Position numbers and translations under genes: made by a program
Shown here: in pieces, positions 34,882 to 43,213 of the stretch
Position numbering within the stretch: the first letter of the stretch is position 1
How the letters are laid out: every line of letters begins with the position of its first letter
The notes under the pieces: generated by a model
Told to the model about the DNA's origin: nothing
What the model saw: only the letters and a program-made list of their open reading frames with translations
The model's database searches: none
Assembly (NCBI GenBank): GCA_020637775.1
Contig: JACKJV010000001.1
Location: 558,001 to 622,000 of the forward strand
DNA: 64,000 bases
Direction of reading: 5' to 3'
DNA from: Brucellaceae bacterium
GTDB taxonomy: Bacteria > Pseudomonadota > Alphaproteobacteria > Rhizobiales > Rhizobiaceae

Positions 34882-34957
34882 CACGTCCGGCATCAGCAAG
34901 AATCGGGTGGCGCGCGGCCATTCCATTGGCCATTGTCACGGTCATGGAGGAACGCAC

Positions 34958-35830
34958 ATGACCGTTCAGACAGCCATCCTGACCCGGGACATCACGCCAC
35001 AGGGCACGGAATACGAGACCGTGCGCCGGGTGATCGAGACGCTTTCACTGGACTATCGCGACCAGCCTTCGCTGGAGGCGCTGGCGGCGCAGGTGGGCGA
35101 GACGCCGACCGGCCTGCAGAAGCTGTTCACCCGCTGGGCAGGGCTGTCACCGAAAGCCTTCCTGCAGGCGGTCACGCTGGACCATGCGCGCCGCCTGCTG
35201 GACGAGGGCGCTCCGCTGCTCGATGCCGCGCTGGAACTGGGACTGTCCGGGCCGGGCCGCCTGCACGACCTTTTCGTTTCCCATGAAGCGCTGACGCCGG
35301 GCGATTACAAGGCGCGCGGGGCGGGGCTGACCATCCGCCACGGCTTCCACCCCTCGCCTTTCGGGCCGGCGCTGATCATGGCGACGGAACGGGGGCTGTG
35401 CGGGCTGGCCTTCGCCGATCCGGGCGGCGAGGCGGCGGCCTTTGAAGACATGGCGCGCCGCTGGCCGAATGCGCGGTTCATCGAAGACGCGGCGGCGATC
35501 GCCCCCTATGCGGCCCGCATCTTCGATCCCGCGCGCTGGCGGGCGGAGGAACCCCTGCGCGTGGTGATGATCGGGACCGACTTCCAGGTTCGGGTGTGGG
35601 AAGCGCTGCTGCGCATTCCGATGAACCGGGCGGCCTCCTATTCCGACATCGCGGCAGCCATCGGCAAACCGAAGGCCAGCCGGGCGGTGGGCGCGGCGGT
35701 CGGGGCCAACCCGGTTTCCTTCGTCATTCCCTGCCACCGGGCGCTCGGCAAGGCCGGGCAACTGACCGGCTATCACTGGGGGCTGACGCGCAAGCGCGCC
35801 ATGCTCGGCTGGGAGGCGGGACAGGCCTGA
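34958..35830 (+). CDS. Ada-like protein: AraC-type HTH fused to O6-methylguanine-DNA methyltransferase
   Basis: 290 residues. An AraC-type DNA-binding domain (about 20-115) is fused to an alkyltransferase (about 125-285). The transferase has the active-site motif IPCHRAL with acceptor Cys, the NPVSFVIPCHRALGK context, and the Tyr/Asn turn RAASYSDIAAAIG. The N-terminal zinc domain of E. coli Ada, which senses methyl phosphotriesters, is missing, so DNA-damage-triggered activation cannot work as in Ada. GGAGGA is 6 bases before the ATG. It repairs O6-alkylguanine. Confidence 0.93.
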   Translation: MTVQTAILTRDITPQGTEYETVRRVIETLSLDYRDQPSLEALAAQVGETPTGLQKLFTRWAGLSPKAFLQAVTLDHARRLLDEGAPLLDAALELGLSGPGRLHDLFVSHEALTPGDYKARGAGLTIRHGFHPSPFGPALIMATERGLCGLAFADPGGEAAAFEDMARRWPNARFIEDAAAIAPYAARIFDPARWRAEEPLRVVMIGTDFQVRVWEALLRIPMNRAASYSDIAAAIGKPKASRAVGAAVGANPVSFVIPCHRALGKAGQLTGYHWGLTRKRAMLGWEAGQA

Positions 35831-35929
35831 TTCGGGGGCCGAAAGTTCACCGGCGCGAAGGCGTATCGCATTGTGATCGACCTCCCGGCACGATAGCTTC
35901 TCCCGTCACTTCCTTTACCGGGGCTTTCC

Positions 35930-36826
35930 ATGATCACCGTCATCGGTTCCATCAATCTCGACCTGATCGCCAGCGTGGAGCGCCTGCCCGGGCGCGGCGA
36001 AACCGTTCCGGGCGACGGCTTTTCCACCGCGCCGGGCGGCAAGGGCGCAAACCAGGCGCTGGCGGCGGCGCGCGCCGGCGCGCCGACACGCATGATCGGA
36101 GCTGTCGGCAACGATGCCTTTGCCGGCGAGGCGCTTGCGCTTCTCGACAATGGCGGCGTGGACCTTTCCGGCGTGACACGGGCGGACGGCCCGACCGGCA
36201 CGGCGCTCATTCTCGTGGGTCACGACGGCGAGAACATGATCGCGGTGGTTCCGGGCGCGAACGGCACCGTCACCCCGGCCATGGCGCAGGCGGCCGCCGC
36301 AGGCGGCGGCCATGTGCTGTTGCAGCACGAAATCCCGCTGGAAGCGGTGGAGGCGGCGCTGGACTCGGTGCGCGCGGCCCGTGGAGTCAGCGTCCTCAAC
36401 ACCGCGCCCTACCAGGCGGCGGCGGCCAGGTTGCTGACAAAGGCAGACTATGTGATCGCGAACGAGACGGAATTCGACCTCTACGCCAGGGCGCTCGGCC
36501 TAGCCGGTCAATCGCGTGAAGCGAAAATGGCGAATTTCGTCCATGTCACCGGACGCACGATCATCGTCACCATGGGCAGCGCCGGTGCGCTGGCCATGAC
36601 GCCGGAGGGCAGCATCGCCGTTCCCTCGCTTGCCGTCACGCCTGTCGACACGGTGGGTGCGGGCGATACGTTCTGCGGCTATTTCGCGGCTGCTCTCGAC
36701 CGCGGGCTGATTCTCGAAGACGCATTGCGCCTGGCGGCGGCGGCGGGATCGCTCGCCTGCCTCAAGCCCGGCGCCCAGCCCTCGATTCCGCTGACCGGCG
36801 ACGTGGAAGCGGCACTGAAGGCGTAA
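35930..36826 (+). CDS. rbsK: Ribokinase
   Basis: 298 residues, PfkB family. It opens with GSINLDLIASVERLPGRGET, has the sugar-binding PGGKGANQALAAARAG, and the C-terminal signature DTVGAGDTFCGYFAAAL with the catalytic Asp. A monovalent-cation-binding region follows it. It phosphorylates ribose. It is convergent with the nucleoside hydrolase (3 bases apart), which would release ribose from nucleosides; the pairing makes functional sense although the genes are on opposite strands. Confidence 0.92.
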   Translation: MITVIGSINLDLIASVERLPGRGETVPGDGFSTAPGGKGANQALAAARAGAPTRMIGAVGNDAFAGEALALLDNGGVDLSGVTRADGPTGTALILVGHDGENMIAVVPGANGTVTPAMAQAAAAGGGHVLLQHEIPLEAVEAALDSVRAARGVSVLNTAPYQAAAARLLTKADYVIANETEFDLYARALGLAGQSREAKMANFVHVTGRTIIVTMGSAGALAMTPEGSIAVPSLAVTPVDTVGAGDTFCGYFAAALDRGLILEDALRLAAAAGSLACLKPGAQPSIPLTGDVEAALKA

Positions 36827-36829
36827 AGC

Positions 36830-37771
36830 TCAGAGCCGGGCCAGCCGTTCCGTCAGCAATGCGAAAAAGCCGTCGGCATCGATGTCGCGCATCACGTGGG
36901 CGTTTTTCGGCCGGTCGGTAACACCCCACCAGTCGACCACAGTGGCGCCCATGGTCAGGTCAGACATGGTCTCCACACTCACGTTGCAATGCCGGCCGGA
37001 AAACAGGTCCGGCCGCAGGAGCCATGCGATCACGCAGGGGTCGTGCAGCGGTCCGCCATCGGTGCCGTATTTCGCCTCGTCAAAGCGCTCGAAAAAGTCC
37101 AGCAACGCCGCCGTCGCCTCGCCCACCGGGGTGTTCAGAGCGCGAATGGCCTCGACGCGGGCACGTGTCGTCAATGCCTTGTGCGTCACGTCCAGCGGCA
37201 TCATGACGATGTCGATGCCGGAATGGAACACGACATCGGCGGCGTGGGGATCAACATAGATGTTGAATTCGGCCGAAGGCGTGACATTGCCCTGCTCGAA
37301 ATAGCCGCCGCCCATCATCACGATCTGCCGGATGCGCGGGGCGATACGCGGCTCGCGGTTGAGCGCCAGCGCCACGTTCGTCAGCGGCCCGAGCGTGCAA
37401 AGCGTCACGGTGTCCGGGTCTTCACGCATGACCGTGTCGATGATGAAATCCACCGCATGGCCCGGCTGCAACGCCATTTGCGGATCGGGCAGATCCGGTC
37501 CGTCGAGGCCGGTCTTGCCATGCACTTCCTCAGCCGTGACCAGGTGGCGCAGAAGCGGGCGCACGGCGCCCTTGTAGACCTTCGTCTCCGGCTTGCCGGC
37601 CAGTTCGCAGATCTTGCGGGCGTTGCGCTCGGTCAGGTGGAGCGGCACGTTGCCGGCCACCGCGCAAATGCCCAGAACCTCCAGTTCGGGGCTGGCCAGC
37701 GCCAGAAGGATTGCAACGGCATCATCCTGGCCCGGGTCGGTGTCGATGATGATCTTGCGCGTTTCGGCCAC
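36830..37771 (-). CDS. Nucleoside hydrolase (inosine/uridine-preferring type)
   Basis: 313 residues. It cleaves nucleosides to base and ribose. The calcium-binding signature IIDTDPGQDDAVAILLAL (DTDPGxDD) opens the protein, and GPLTNVALAL, MGGGYFEQGNVTPSAEFN and the C-terminal DPCVIAWLL, with the conserved aspartates, are kept. The start is GTG at 37771: GAGGG lies 7 bases before it and the product begins right before the signature, at the usual family length. It is divergent from hsp20. Confidence 0.93.
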   Translation of the reverse strand: MAETRKIIIDTDPGQDDAVAILLALASPELEVLGICAVAGNVPLHLTERNARKICELAGKPETKVYKGAVRPLLRHLVTAEEVHGKTGLDGPDLPDPQMALQPGHAVDFIIDTVMREDPDTVTLCTLGPLTNVALALNREPRIAPRIRQIVMMGGGYFEQGNVTPSAEFNIYVDPHAADVVFHSGIDIVMMPLDVTHKALTTRARVEAIRALNTPVGEATAALLDFFERFDEAKYGTDGGPLHDPCVIAWLLRPDLFSGRHCNVSVETMSDLTMGATVVDWWGVTDRPKNAHVMRDIDADGFFALLTERLARL

Positions 37772-37784
37772 GATTGGTCCCTCT

Positions 37785-37813
37785 CTTGAATCGGTTCGTT
37801 TTCGCGACCATAT
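37785..37813 (+). promoter_or_regulatory. RpoH (sigma-32) type promoter of hsp20
   Basis: CTTGAA at 37785-37790, 17 bases, then CCATAT at 37808-37813. This matches the heat-shock promoter form CTTGAA ... CCCCATNT, with the last part of the -10 kept. A start about 7 bases later gives a leader of about 60 bases before the hsp20 ATG. Confidence 0.55.
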
Positions 37814-37854
37814 CAGGTTCACGCGATACGGCGCCAGACGGGCCGGATCGGGAA

Positions 37855-37874
37855 AGGTCGCTCTCGGAGGACTT
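37855..37874 (+). promoter_or_regulatory. ROSE-like RNA thermometer hairpin over the hsp20 ribosome-binding site
   Basis: TCGCT (37858-37862) can pair with AGGA (37868-37871) of the GGAGGA ribosome-binding site, leaving one G unpaired or non-canonically paired. This is the conserved U(U/C)GCU/AGGA feature of ROSE elements. The stem is extended by A-U, G-U and G-C pairs (37855-37857 with 37872-37874) and the loop is CTCGG. It lies right before a small heat-shock gene, where ROSE elements are normally found. Confidence 0.55.
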
Positions 37875-37879
37875 GGACA

Positions 37880-38305
37880 ATGACGCGCATGACGCCCTTT
37901 TCGAGCCCGCTCATGCTTGGCTTCGACGCGATGGAAAAGACCATCGAACGCATCGCCAAGAATGGAGACGGTTATCCCCCCTACAATATCGAACGCATTC
38001 GCAGCGGTGACGAAAAGAGCATAAGACTGCGCATCACCCTGGCCGTGGCGGGTTTCCGCGAAAGCGATCTCGACGTGTCAACCGAGGAAAACCAGCTCAT
38101 CATCCGCGGCCGCCAGCAGGACGACGAGGACCGCGAATACCTGCATCGCGGGATCGCGGCGCGGCAGTTCCAGCGGGCCTTCATGCTCGCGGACGGAATG
38201 CGGGTGCTGGGGGCGGAACTGAAGAACGGCTTGCTCTCCATCGATCTCGACCGTCCGGAACCGGAGCGGCTGGTTCGCAAGATCGACATCGCCATCCGGG
38301 AGTGA
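37880..38305 (+). CDS. Small heat-shock protein Hsp20
   Basis: 141 residues. The alpha-crystallin domain runs from about 33 to 128 (YNIERIRSGDEKSIRLRITLAV at its start in two pieces, ending with LKNGLLSIDLDRPEP), and the GIAARQFQRAF and AELKNGLL landmarks are as in rhizobial class A IbpA-like proteins. The C-terminal I-x-I/V motif occurs as IDIAI. It binds unfolding proteins. Upstream are an RpoH-type promoter and a ROSE-like hairpin. GGAGGA (37866-37871) is the ribosome-binding site. Confidence 0.94.
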   Translation: MTRMTPFSSPLMLGFDAMEKTIERIAKNGDGYPPYNIERIRSGDEKSIRLRITLAVAGFRESDLDVSTEENQLIIRGRQQDDEDREYLHRGIAARQFQRAFMLADGMRVLGAELKNGLLSIDLDRPEPERLVRKIDIAIRE

Positions 38306-38308
38306 ACG

Positions 38309-38328
38309 GCTGCCAGCAGGCGGCTTTT
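38309..38328 (+). terminator. Weak terminator-like hairpin after hsp20
   Basis: GCTGCC (38309-38314), loop AGCA, GGCGGC (38319-38324), one G-U pair included, then TTTT. It starts 3 bases after the hsp20 stop. It is short and may allow read-through to the DUF1150 gene. Confidence 0.35.
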
Positions 38329-38417
38329 CGGAACCAACCGGTTTCACGACTTGTTAACAGCTCTATGAGGGGATTGTCCCGTGGAGGAAATCCCTTCGTG
38401 CCGAAGGAGGCTGACCC

Positions 38418-38675
38418 ATGACCGAAGACCATGTCACATCGATCCTGACCGCCAGTGAACTGGCCCATCTGGGCGAGGGCAAGGTCGGCTACGTGCGCAA
38501 GATGACAAGCGACGACCTGCTGGCAGCCTATCCGGGTATCGCCGACATTGCGCCCGGTCTCGAAATCTGGACCCTGTTTGCCGCCGACGGCAACCCGATC
38601 CTGCTGGCCAGCGCGCGCGAAGCCGCAGTCGCCGGCGCGTGGGAAAACGACCTCCAGGCGGTCAGCATCCACTGA
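38418..38675 (+). CDS. DUF1150 protein
   Basis: 85 residues, soluble. HLGEGKVGYVRKM, LFAADGNPILLASAREAA and a C-terminal acidic end are the DUF1150 pattern. The family is encoded beside hsp20 in rhizobia, as here, 112 bases after it, which suggests a link to the heat-shock response; the function is unknown. AAGGAGG lies 7 bases before the ATG. Confidence 0.87.
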   Translation: MTEDHVTSILTASELAHLGEGKVGYVRKMTSDDLLAAYPGIADIAPGLEIWTLFAADGNPILLASAREAAVAGAWENDLQAVSIH

Positions 38676-38700
38676 ACCGTTCACGGCGCCGGTTTAGCTG

Positions 38701-38727
38701 AAGAAAAGGGCGGCGAAACCGCCGCCC
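38701..38727 (-). terminator. Rho-independent terminator of the lpt-rpoN-ptsN block
   Basis: On the minus strand, GGGCGGCG (38727-38720), loop GTTT, CGCCGCCC (38715-38708), then TTTTCTT. It lies 34 bases after the ptsN stop and also separates ptsN from the convergent DUF1150 gene. Confidence 0.75.
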
Positions 38728-38760
38728 GGAAGCCGTTCTCACAAACGTATCATGCACACG

Positions 38761-39225
38761 TCACGCGGCGTTCGATGCAGGCGTACCCGACAGCAGCGCA
38801 TGGATGGCCTCGACATCCGCCGCGCCCCGGATCTTGGCAACCGTTTCAGGGTCGCGCATCACACGCGCGATGCGTGACAGCGCCTTGAGATGGTCCGCAC
38901 CGGCGCCTTCGGGCGCCAGAAGAAGGAACACCAGATCCACCGGCTGATCGTCTATCGCCTCGAAATCGACCGGGTTTTCGAGCCGGGCGAAGAGCCCGGT
39001 GATCTTGCCGATCGAGCGCAGCTTGCCATGGGGAATGGCAAGCCCGTTTCCCGCCCCCGTGGAGCCAAGCCGCTCGCGCTGGAGGATCGTGTCGAAGATC
39101 TCCCGTTCGGGAATCCCCGTCAGTCCCGCCGCCTTTTCGGCCAGCAATTGCAGGAGCTGCTTCTTGGAATTGGCTTTCACCGCCGGAAAAATGGCGTTGA
39201 TGCTCACGAGATCGCCGAGAGCCAT
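38761..39225 (-). CDS. ptsN: PTS IIA-like nitrogen-regulatory protein PtsN
   Basis: 154 residues, PTS EIIA fructose/mannitol fold. The phosphorylated His is in GNGLAIPHGKLRS. It is the output protein of the nitrogen phosphotransferase chain (PtsP-PtsO-PtsN), reporting glutamine status and affecting potassium uptake and cell-envelope control. The order rpoN-hpf-ptsN is the standard one. It starts 65 bases after the hpf stop and ends the block with a terminator. Confidence 0.95.
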   Translation of the reverse strand: MALGDLVSINAIFPAVKANSKKQLLQLLAEKAAGLTGIPEREIFDTILQRERLGSTGAGNGLAIPHGKLRSIGKITGLFARLENPVDFEAIDDQPVDLVFLLLAPEGAGADHLKALSRIARVMRDPETVAKIRGAADVEAIHALLSGTPASNAA

Positions 39226-39290
39226 GATCAGCCTTTCTGCCGGTTGACGGCCTGAATTACGTTCAACGCAACCGGTAGCGTGGAGGTTTC

Positions 39291-39872
39291 CTATTCCGCC
39301 GCGGCCGATCCCGCGGAGGGATCGATCCAGCCGATGTTTCCATCGGCACGGCGATAGACGACGTTTACCTGATCATTGCCGGAATTGCGGAACACGAAGA
39401 CCGGACTGTCCTTCATGTCCAGTTCGAGGACGGCAGAAGCAACCGTCATCTGCCTGAGGGACAGGGTCGATTCCGCAACCACGGTCGGGGCGAAATCCTC
39501 CGGCACTTCCTCATCCTCGTCGGCCACCGGCGCCATCACGCGATAGGCGACATCGAGCCCCGGCTCGCTGTCGCGGTGATGATGGCTCTTCAGGCGTCTC
39601 TTGTAGCGCCGCAGGCGCTTCTCCAGCTTTTCGGCGGCTTCATCGAAAGCAGCCTGCGGATCCATGGCGCGGCCCGACGATTGGAGCACCAGCCCGGTAT
39701 CGATATGGAGCGTGCAGTCGGCGTCAAAGCGGGATGCGTTCTTCTCGACCGTCACCTTGCCGGAGAATCCCCCGTCAAAATACTTGTCTACAGCCTCGCC
39801 GATGCGATCCTCGATCCGCGTCCTGAACGCGTCGCCGATCTCCATCTGCTTTCCCGAAATGCGCAAACTCAT
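39291..39872 (-). CDS. hpf: Ribosome hibernation promoting factor, long form
   Basis: 193 residues. The N-terminal HPF/RaiA domain (about 1-100) has LRISGKQMEIGDAFRTRI and DPQAAFDEAAEKLEKRLRRY; the C-terminal dimerisation domain (about 135-190) ends in VYRRADGNIGWIDP. The long form makes 100S ribosome dimers alone, without RMF. A good promoter (39906-39933) and GAGAGGA ribosome-binding site lie upstream, so it can be expressed apart from rpoN. Confidence 0.95.
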   Translation of the reverse strand: MSLRISGKQMEIGDAFRTRIEDRIGEAVDKYFDGGFSGKVTVEKNASRFDADCTLHIDTGLVLQSSGRAMDPQAAFDEAAEKLEKRLRRYKRRLKSHHHRDSEPGLDVAYRVMAPVADEDEEVPEDFAPTVVAESTLSLRQMTVASAVLELDMKDSPVFVFRNSGNDQVNVVYRRADGNIGWIDPSAGSAAAE

Positions 39873-39905
39873 GTGGAAAGTCCTCTCATCCGAAACAGGG
39901 CTTCG

Positions 39906-39933
39906 ATTCTACACCGGAGTCGACAACACACAA
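39906..39933 (-). promoter_or_regulatory. Sigma-70-type promoter of hpf
   Basis: On the minus strand: TTGTGT (39933-39928), 16-base spacer, TAGAAT (39911-39906). The expected start is near 39899, 27 bases before the hpf ATG. Confidence 0.45.
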
Positions 39934-40116
39934 GGTATTGACAACGATCGCCCAACCGGAATTTGCCGCCTGCCATCTTTCGCGGGACCGCGACGCAAAG
40001 GCTGCCGGACCAGCCCCCCGATGGGGCGCGCTCTTAGTGCTGCTTCCATCGCTTGTCAATGAAATTGGAAAAGGACGGGCGCGGCGCCGCGGTGCCGCAT
40101 GGCGGAGACGGTCCCG

Positions 40117-41643
40117 TCAGCAGCGCGCCTTTTCCATCGCCCGCTTTTCTCGCCGGCGCTGGACGGAGGAGGGAATATTCATGCCTTCCCGGTACTTGGC
40201 GACGGTGCGGCGGGCAACGTCGATGCCGCCGGCACGCAGTTTTTCCACGATCGCGTCGTCCGACAGGACGGAGGATGCCGTTTCCCCCTCGATGAGCTGG
40301 CGGATGCGATGGCGCACCGATTCGGCGGAATGGGCATCGCCGCCTTCCGCCGAGGCAATCGCGGCGGTGAAGAAATAGCGCATCTCGATGACGCCGCGCG
40401 GCGTCATCATGAACTTGTTGGCGGTCACGCGACTCACTGTCGATTCGTGCATGGCGATGGCATCGGCGATGGTCCTGAGATTGAGCGGGCGCAAATGCGA
40501 CACGCCGTGAACCAGGAAGGCATCCTGCTGGCGCACGATCTCCGAGGCAACCTTGAGAATTGTGCGCGCCCGCTGGTCCAGGCTGCGGGTCAGCCAGCTT
40601 GCGTTCTGCAAGCACTCGGTCAGGAACTCGCGCTCCTCCTTCGTTCGCGCGCCGGCCTGTACCTTGTTGGCGTATGCCTGGTTCATCAGCACGCGCGGCA
40701 ACGCATCCTGGTTCAGTTCCACCGCCCACGAGCCGTCCGCCGCGCGGGTGACGAAGACATCCGGAATGACCGGATCGGCGACCGCGCCTTCAAAGGCGGT
40801 GCCCGGGCGCGGATCCAGGGCGCGGATCTCCGCCAGCATTTCGACGAGGTCCTCCTCGTCGACACCGCACAGCCGTTTCAGGGTCTGGAAGTCGCGGCGC
40901 GCCAGCAGTTCCAGGTTCTCCACCATGGCCTGCATGGCCGGATCGAAGCGGTCCAGCGCCTTCAATTGCAATGCGAGGCATTCGGAAAGAGAGCGCGCGA
41001 ACAGGCCGGGCGGATCGAAGCGCTGGCACTCGCCGAGCACCGCCTCGACCCTGTCGGCGGCGACCCCCAATCGCGCGGCGATATCCTCGATGTCGCCGCC
41101 ATACCAGCCGCCGGGATCGAGCCCGTCGGCGAGTTCGGCGGCGATCAGGCGGTCTGCCGGGTCGCGAAGGGCAAGCGAGATCTGTTCGCGGACGTGGTCG
41201 GCCAGCGTGACCGGCGCCGCCGTCACCTGGTCCAGATCGAACGGCTCCGCGCTGCCGCCGCCCGACGGTGCCGACTTCCAGTTCGTCTCCATTTGCAGGG
41301 GAACCGCCTCGCGCGTCCCCGGGTCGTCGGGGAAGACATTCTCAAGCGAGGAATCCAGCTTGCCGGATATGTCGGATGCGTTCCATTCCAGGTCGTCCTG
41401 CATCCAGGGGCTTTCATCGCCCTCTGCGGCGCGCGCATCGGCGTCGCCGCTCCGCTCCTCGCCGCCGGAATCGCGATCGGCGCTCTCGTCGCGCTCGATG
41501 AGCGGGTTGCGCTCGATCTCCTGCTCGACGAACCGTTCCAGTTCCACGGATGTGTACTGAAGCAGCCGGATCGACTGCATCAGTTGCGGCGTCATGATCA
41601 GCGATTGTGTCTGCTTGACCTGAAGTTTGGCAGAAAGCGCCAT
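40117..41643 (-). CDS. rpoN: RNA polymerase sigma-54 factor
   Basis: 508 residues. The Gln/Leu-rich activator region I opens the protein (LQVKQTQSLIMTPQLMQSI). An acidic region II (about 50-110) follows, then the core-binding domain. The helix-turn-helix lies in the VSRVTANKFMMTPRGV context, and the RpoN box ARRTVAKYRE is at residues 477-486. It directs transcription of nitrogen and C4-dicarboxylate genes with enhancer-binding activators. The start at 41643 follows AGGGA. A promoter with TTGACA lies about 75-100 bases upstream. Confidence 0.97.
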   Translation of the reverse strand: MALSAKLQVKQTQSLIMTPQLMQSIRLLQYTSVELERFVEQEIERNPLIERDESADRDSGGEERSGDADARAAEGDESPWMQDDLEWNASDISGKLDSSLENVFPDDPGTREAVPLQMETNWKSAPSGGGSAEPFDLDQVTAAPVTLADHVREQISLALRDPADRLIAAELADGLDPGGWYGGDIEDIAARLGVAADRVEAVLGECQRFDPPGLFARSLSECLALQLKALDRFDPAMQAMVENLELLARRDFQTLKRLCGVDEEDLVEMLAEIRALDPRPGTAFEGAVADPVIPDVFVTRAADGSWAVELNQDALPRVLMNQAYANKVQAGARTKEEREFLTECLQNASWLTRSLDQRARTILKVASEIVRQQDAFLVHGVSHLRPLNLRTIADAIAMHESTVSRVTANKFMMTPRGVIEMRYFFTAAIASAEGGDAHSAESVRHRIRQLIEGETASSVLSDDAIVEKLRAGGIDVARRTVAKYREGMNIPSSVQRRREKRAMEKARC

Positions 41644-41715
41644 CGAATTCCCTTGCCCCGGCCGAAGCCCCCATGCGCTCACCACGGCCCCTGCCGCAGC
41701 GCACAACAGCCTGTT

Positions 41716-41745
41716 ATAAAACTTGGCCTGAACCTTGCTTGTCAA
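41716..41745 (-). promoter_or_regulatory. Sigma-70-type promoter of rpoN
   Basis: On the minus strand: TTGACA (41745-41740), an 18-base spacer, TTTTAT (41721-41716). The -35 is preceded by GC and lies in the palindrome GCTTG-A-CAAGC, a possible operator. The leader would be about 65 bases long. Confidence 0.5.
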
Positions 41746-41813
41746 GCACTACCATTTGGTATCGGAAAACGCGGCACGGGGCACAAGGCCGCAGCCGTTT
41801 GGCAGGATGGTTA

Positions 41814-42626
41814 TCAGAGGGTGAAGCTTTCGCCCAGATAAAGCCGGCGGACATCGGGGTTGGCGACGATATCGCCGGGGCGTCCGTGGGTGAGTACCTG
41901 GCCGGCGTGGATGATGTAGGCACGGTCGATGAGGCCCAGCGTCTCGCGCACATTGTGGTCGGTGATCAGCACGCCGATACCGCGGGCTGTCAGGTGCCGG
42001 ACGAGTTGCTGGATATCGGCCACGGCAATCGGATCGACGCCGGCGAAGGGTTCGTCCAGCAGCATGAAATTCGGCCGGCTGGCAAGTGCCCGCGCGATTT
42101 CGAGGCGCCGGCGCTCGCCGCCCGAGAGCGCAATGGAGGGCGACTTGCGCAAATGCGCGATGTGAAACTCCTCAAGCAACTGATCGAGCTGCCTGCTGCG
42201 TTCCTTGCGGTCCGGCTCGACAACCTCGAGGACGGCGCGAATGTTGTCCTCGACGGACAGGCCGCGAAAGATGGAGGCTTCCTGGGGCAAATAGCCGATA
42301 CCGAGGCGCGCGCGCCGGTACATGGGCAAATGCGTCACGTCATGCCCATCGATCTCGATGGTGCCCCTGTCGGCGGCCACAAGGCCGGTGACCATGTAGA
42401 AACAGGTGGTCTTGCCCGCGCCATTGGGGCCGAGCAGGCCCACGGCCTCGCCGGCACGCACACCAAGCGAGACACCGGCGACAACCTGGCGGCCCTTGTA
42501 GCTCTTGGTCAGGCCGCGGGCGATCAGCGTACCCTTGTAGCGCTCGTCCGGCGGTTCGGGAATACGCGCCGCGCCGGCTTCCCGGGAAGCCGCCATGCCT
42601 GGTCTCAACCGCTGAATAAGGCTCAC
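41814..42626 (-). CDS. lptB: LPS export ABC transporter ATPase
   Basis: 270 residues. Walker A is [13 protein letters not shown], the signature is [16 protein letters not shown], Walker B is [14 protein letters not shown] and the H-loop is [10 protein letters not shown]. It powers LPS transport with LptF/LptG, which are not in the window. A 30-residue N-terminal extension is common in rhizobia. The start is probably GTG at 42626, just 37 bases after the lptA stop; the ATG at MAASREAG is an alternative. It belongs to the lptC-lptA-lptB block. Confidence 0.96.
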   Translation of the reverse strand: MSLIQRLRPGMAASREAGAARIPEPPDERYKGTLIARGLTKSYKGRQVVAGVSLGVRAGEAVGLLGPNGAGKTTCFYMVTGLVAADRGTIEIDGHDVTHLPMYRRARLGIGYLPQEASIFRGLSVEDNIRAVLEVVEPDRKERSRQLDQLLEEFHIAHLRKSPSIALSGGERRRLEIARALASRPNFMLLDEPFAGVDPIAVADIQQLVRHLTARGIGVLITDHNVRETLGLIDRAYIIHAGQVLTHGRPGDIVANPDVRRLYLGESFTL

Positions 42627-42663
42627 GCGCGTTTTCCGTCCTGCCCCGTTTCGACCGTCGCCG

Positions 42664-43209
42664 TCAGTTGCCGCGGCCGGCCCGGGATTCGCCGGGCGTC
42701 AGCAGCATCTTGACGCGCCCGCCCGTGCTGCTGCAGGGCTCCAGTTGCGCCAGCCCGGACCGGGTATTGACCGTCAGCTTGCAGCCGACAATGACATTCG
42801 CCCCCTCGGTGAGCACAACCTTGTCGCCGGAGAGCACCAGCATTTCCCTGCCCATGTCGTAGACGCCCTTGTCCGCGGTTACCTCCTGGGTCTCGGAGCG
42901 GACATAGACCGTGCCGTCCACCTCAAGACGGTCGATATCGGCTGAACCGGTGGTCGCCGAGCCGCCATCCTTCTTGTAATAGACCCTCATGCGACCGGCC
43001 TTGAGCACGGTCTTGTCCTGCTGAACGGCCACATTGCCCGTGAAAATGGCCACGTTCTCAGCCTCTCGGACCTCCAGCTTGTTGCTCTCGATCTGGATCG
43101 GCTTGTCGGAGTCCAGTTTCAGGCCGGTGGCCCGGTCCTGGGCTGCCGCCGGTGCCGCGATGAGGACAAGGGCTGCCAGAACCGCAGCCATACCGGGCAG
43201 GATTTTCAT
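42664..43209 (-). CDS. lptA: LPS-assembly protein LptA
   Basis: 181 residues. A signal peptide ([22 protein letters not shown], split at AAAQ) sends it to the periplasm. The OstA/LptA beta-jellyroll (about 35-150) is visible from the repeating strand pairs: [32 protein letters not shown]. It bridges LptC to LptD. It starts 4 bases after the lptC stop. The C-terminal 25 residues include a CSSTGGRVK piece with one Cys. Confidence 0.93.
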   Translation of the reverse strand: MKILPGMAAVLAALVLIAAPAAAQDRATGLKLDSDKPIQIESNKLEVREAENVAIFTGNVAVQQDKTVLKAGRMRVYYKKDGGSATTGSADIDRLEVDGTVYVRSETQEVTADKGVYDMGREMLVLSGDKVVLTEGANVIVGCKLTVNTRSGLAQLEPCSSTGGRVKMLLTPGESRAGRGN

Positions 43210-43213
43210 GCCG

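Noticed and set aside
38370..38395. GGGATT ... AATCCC pairing between hsp20 and DUF1150.
   Set aside because: Only six pairs with a 12-base loop, not covering the ribosome-binding site; too weak to call a regulatory structure.
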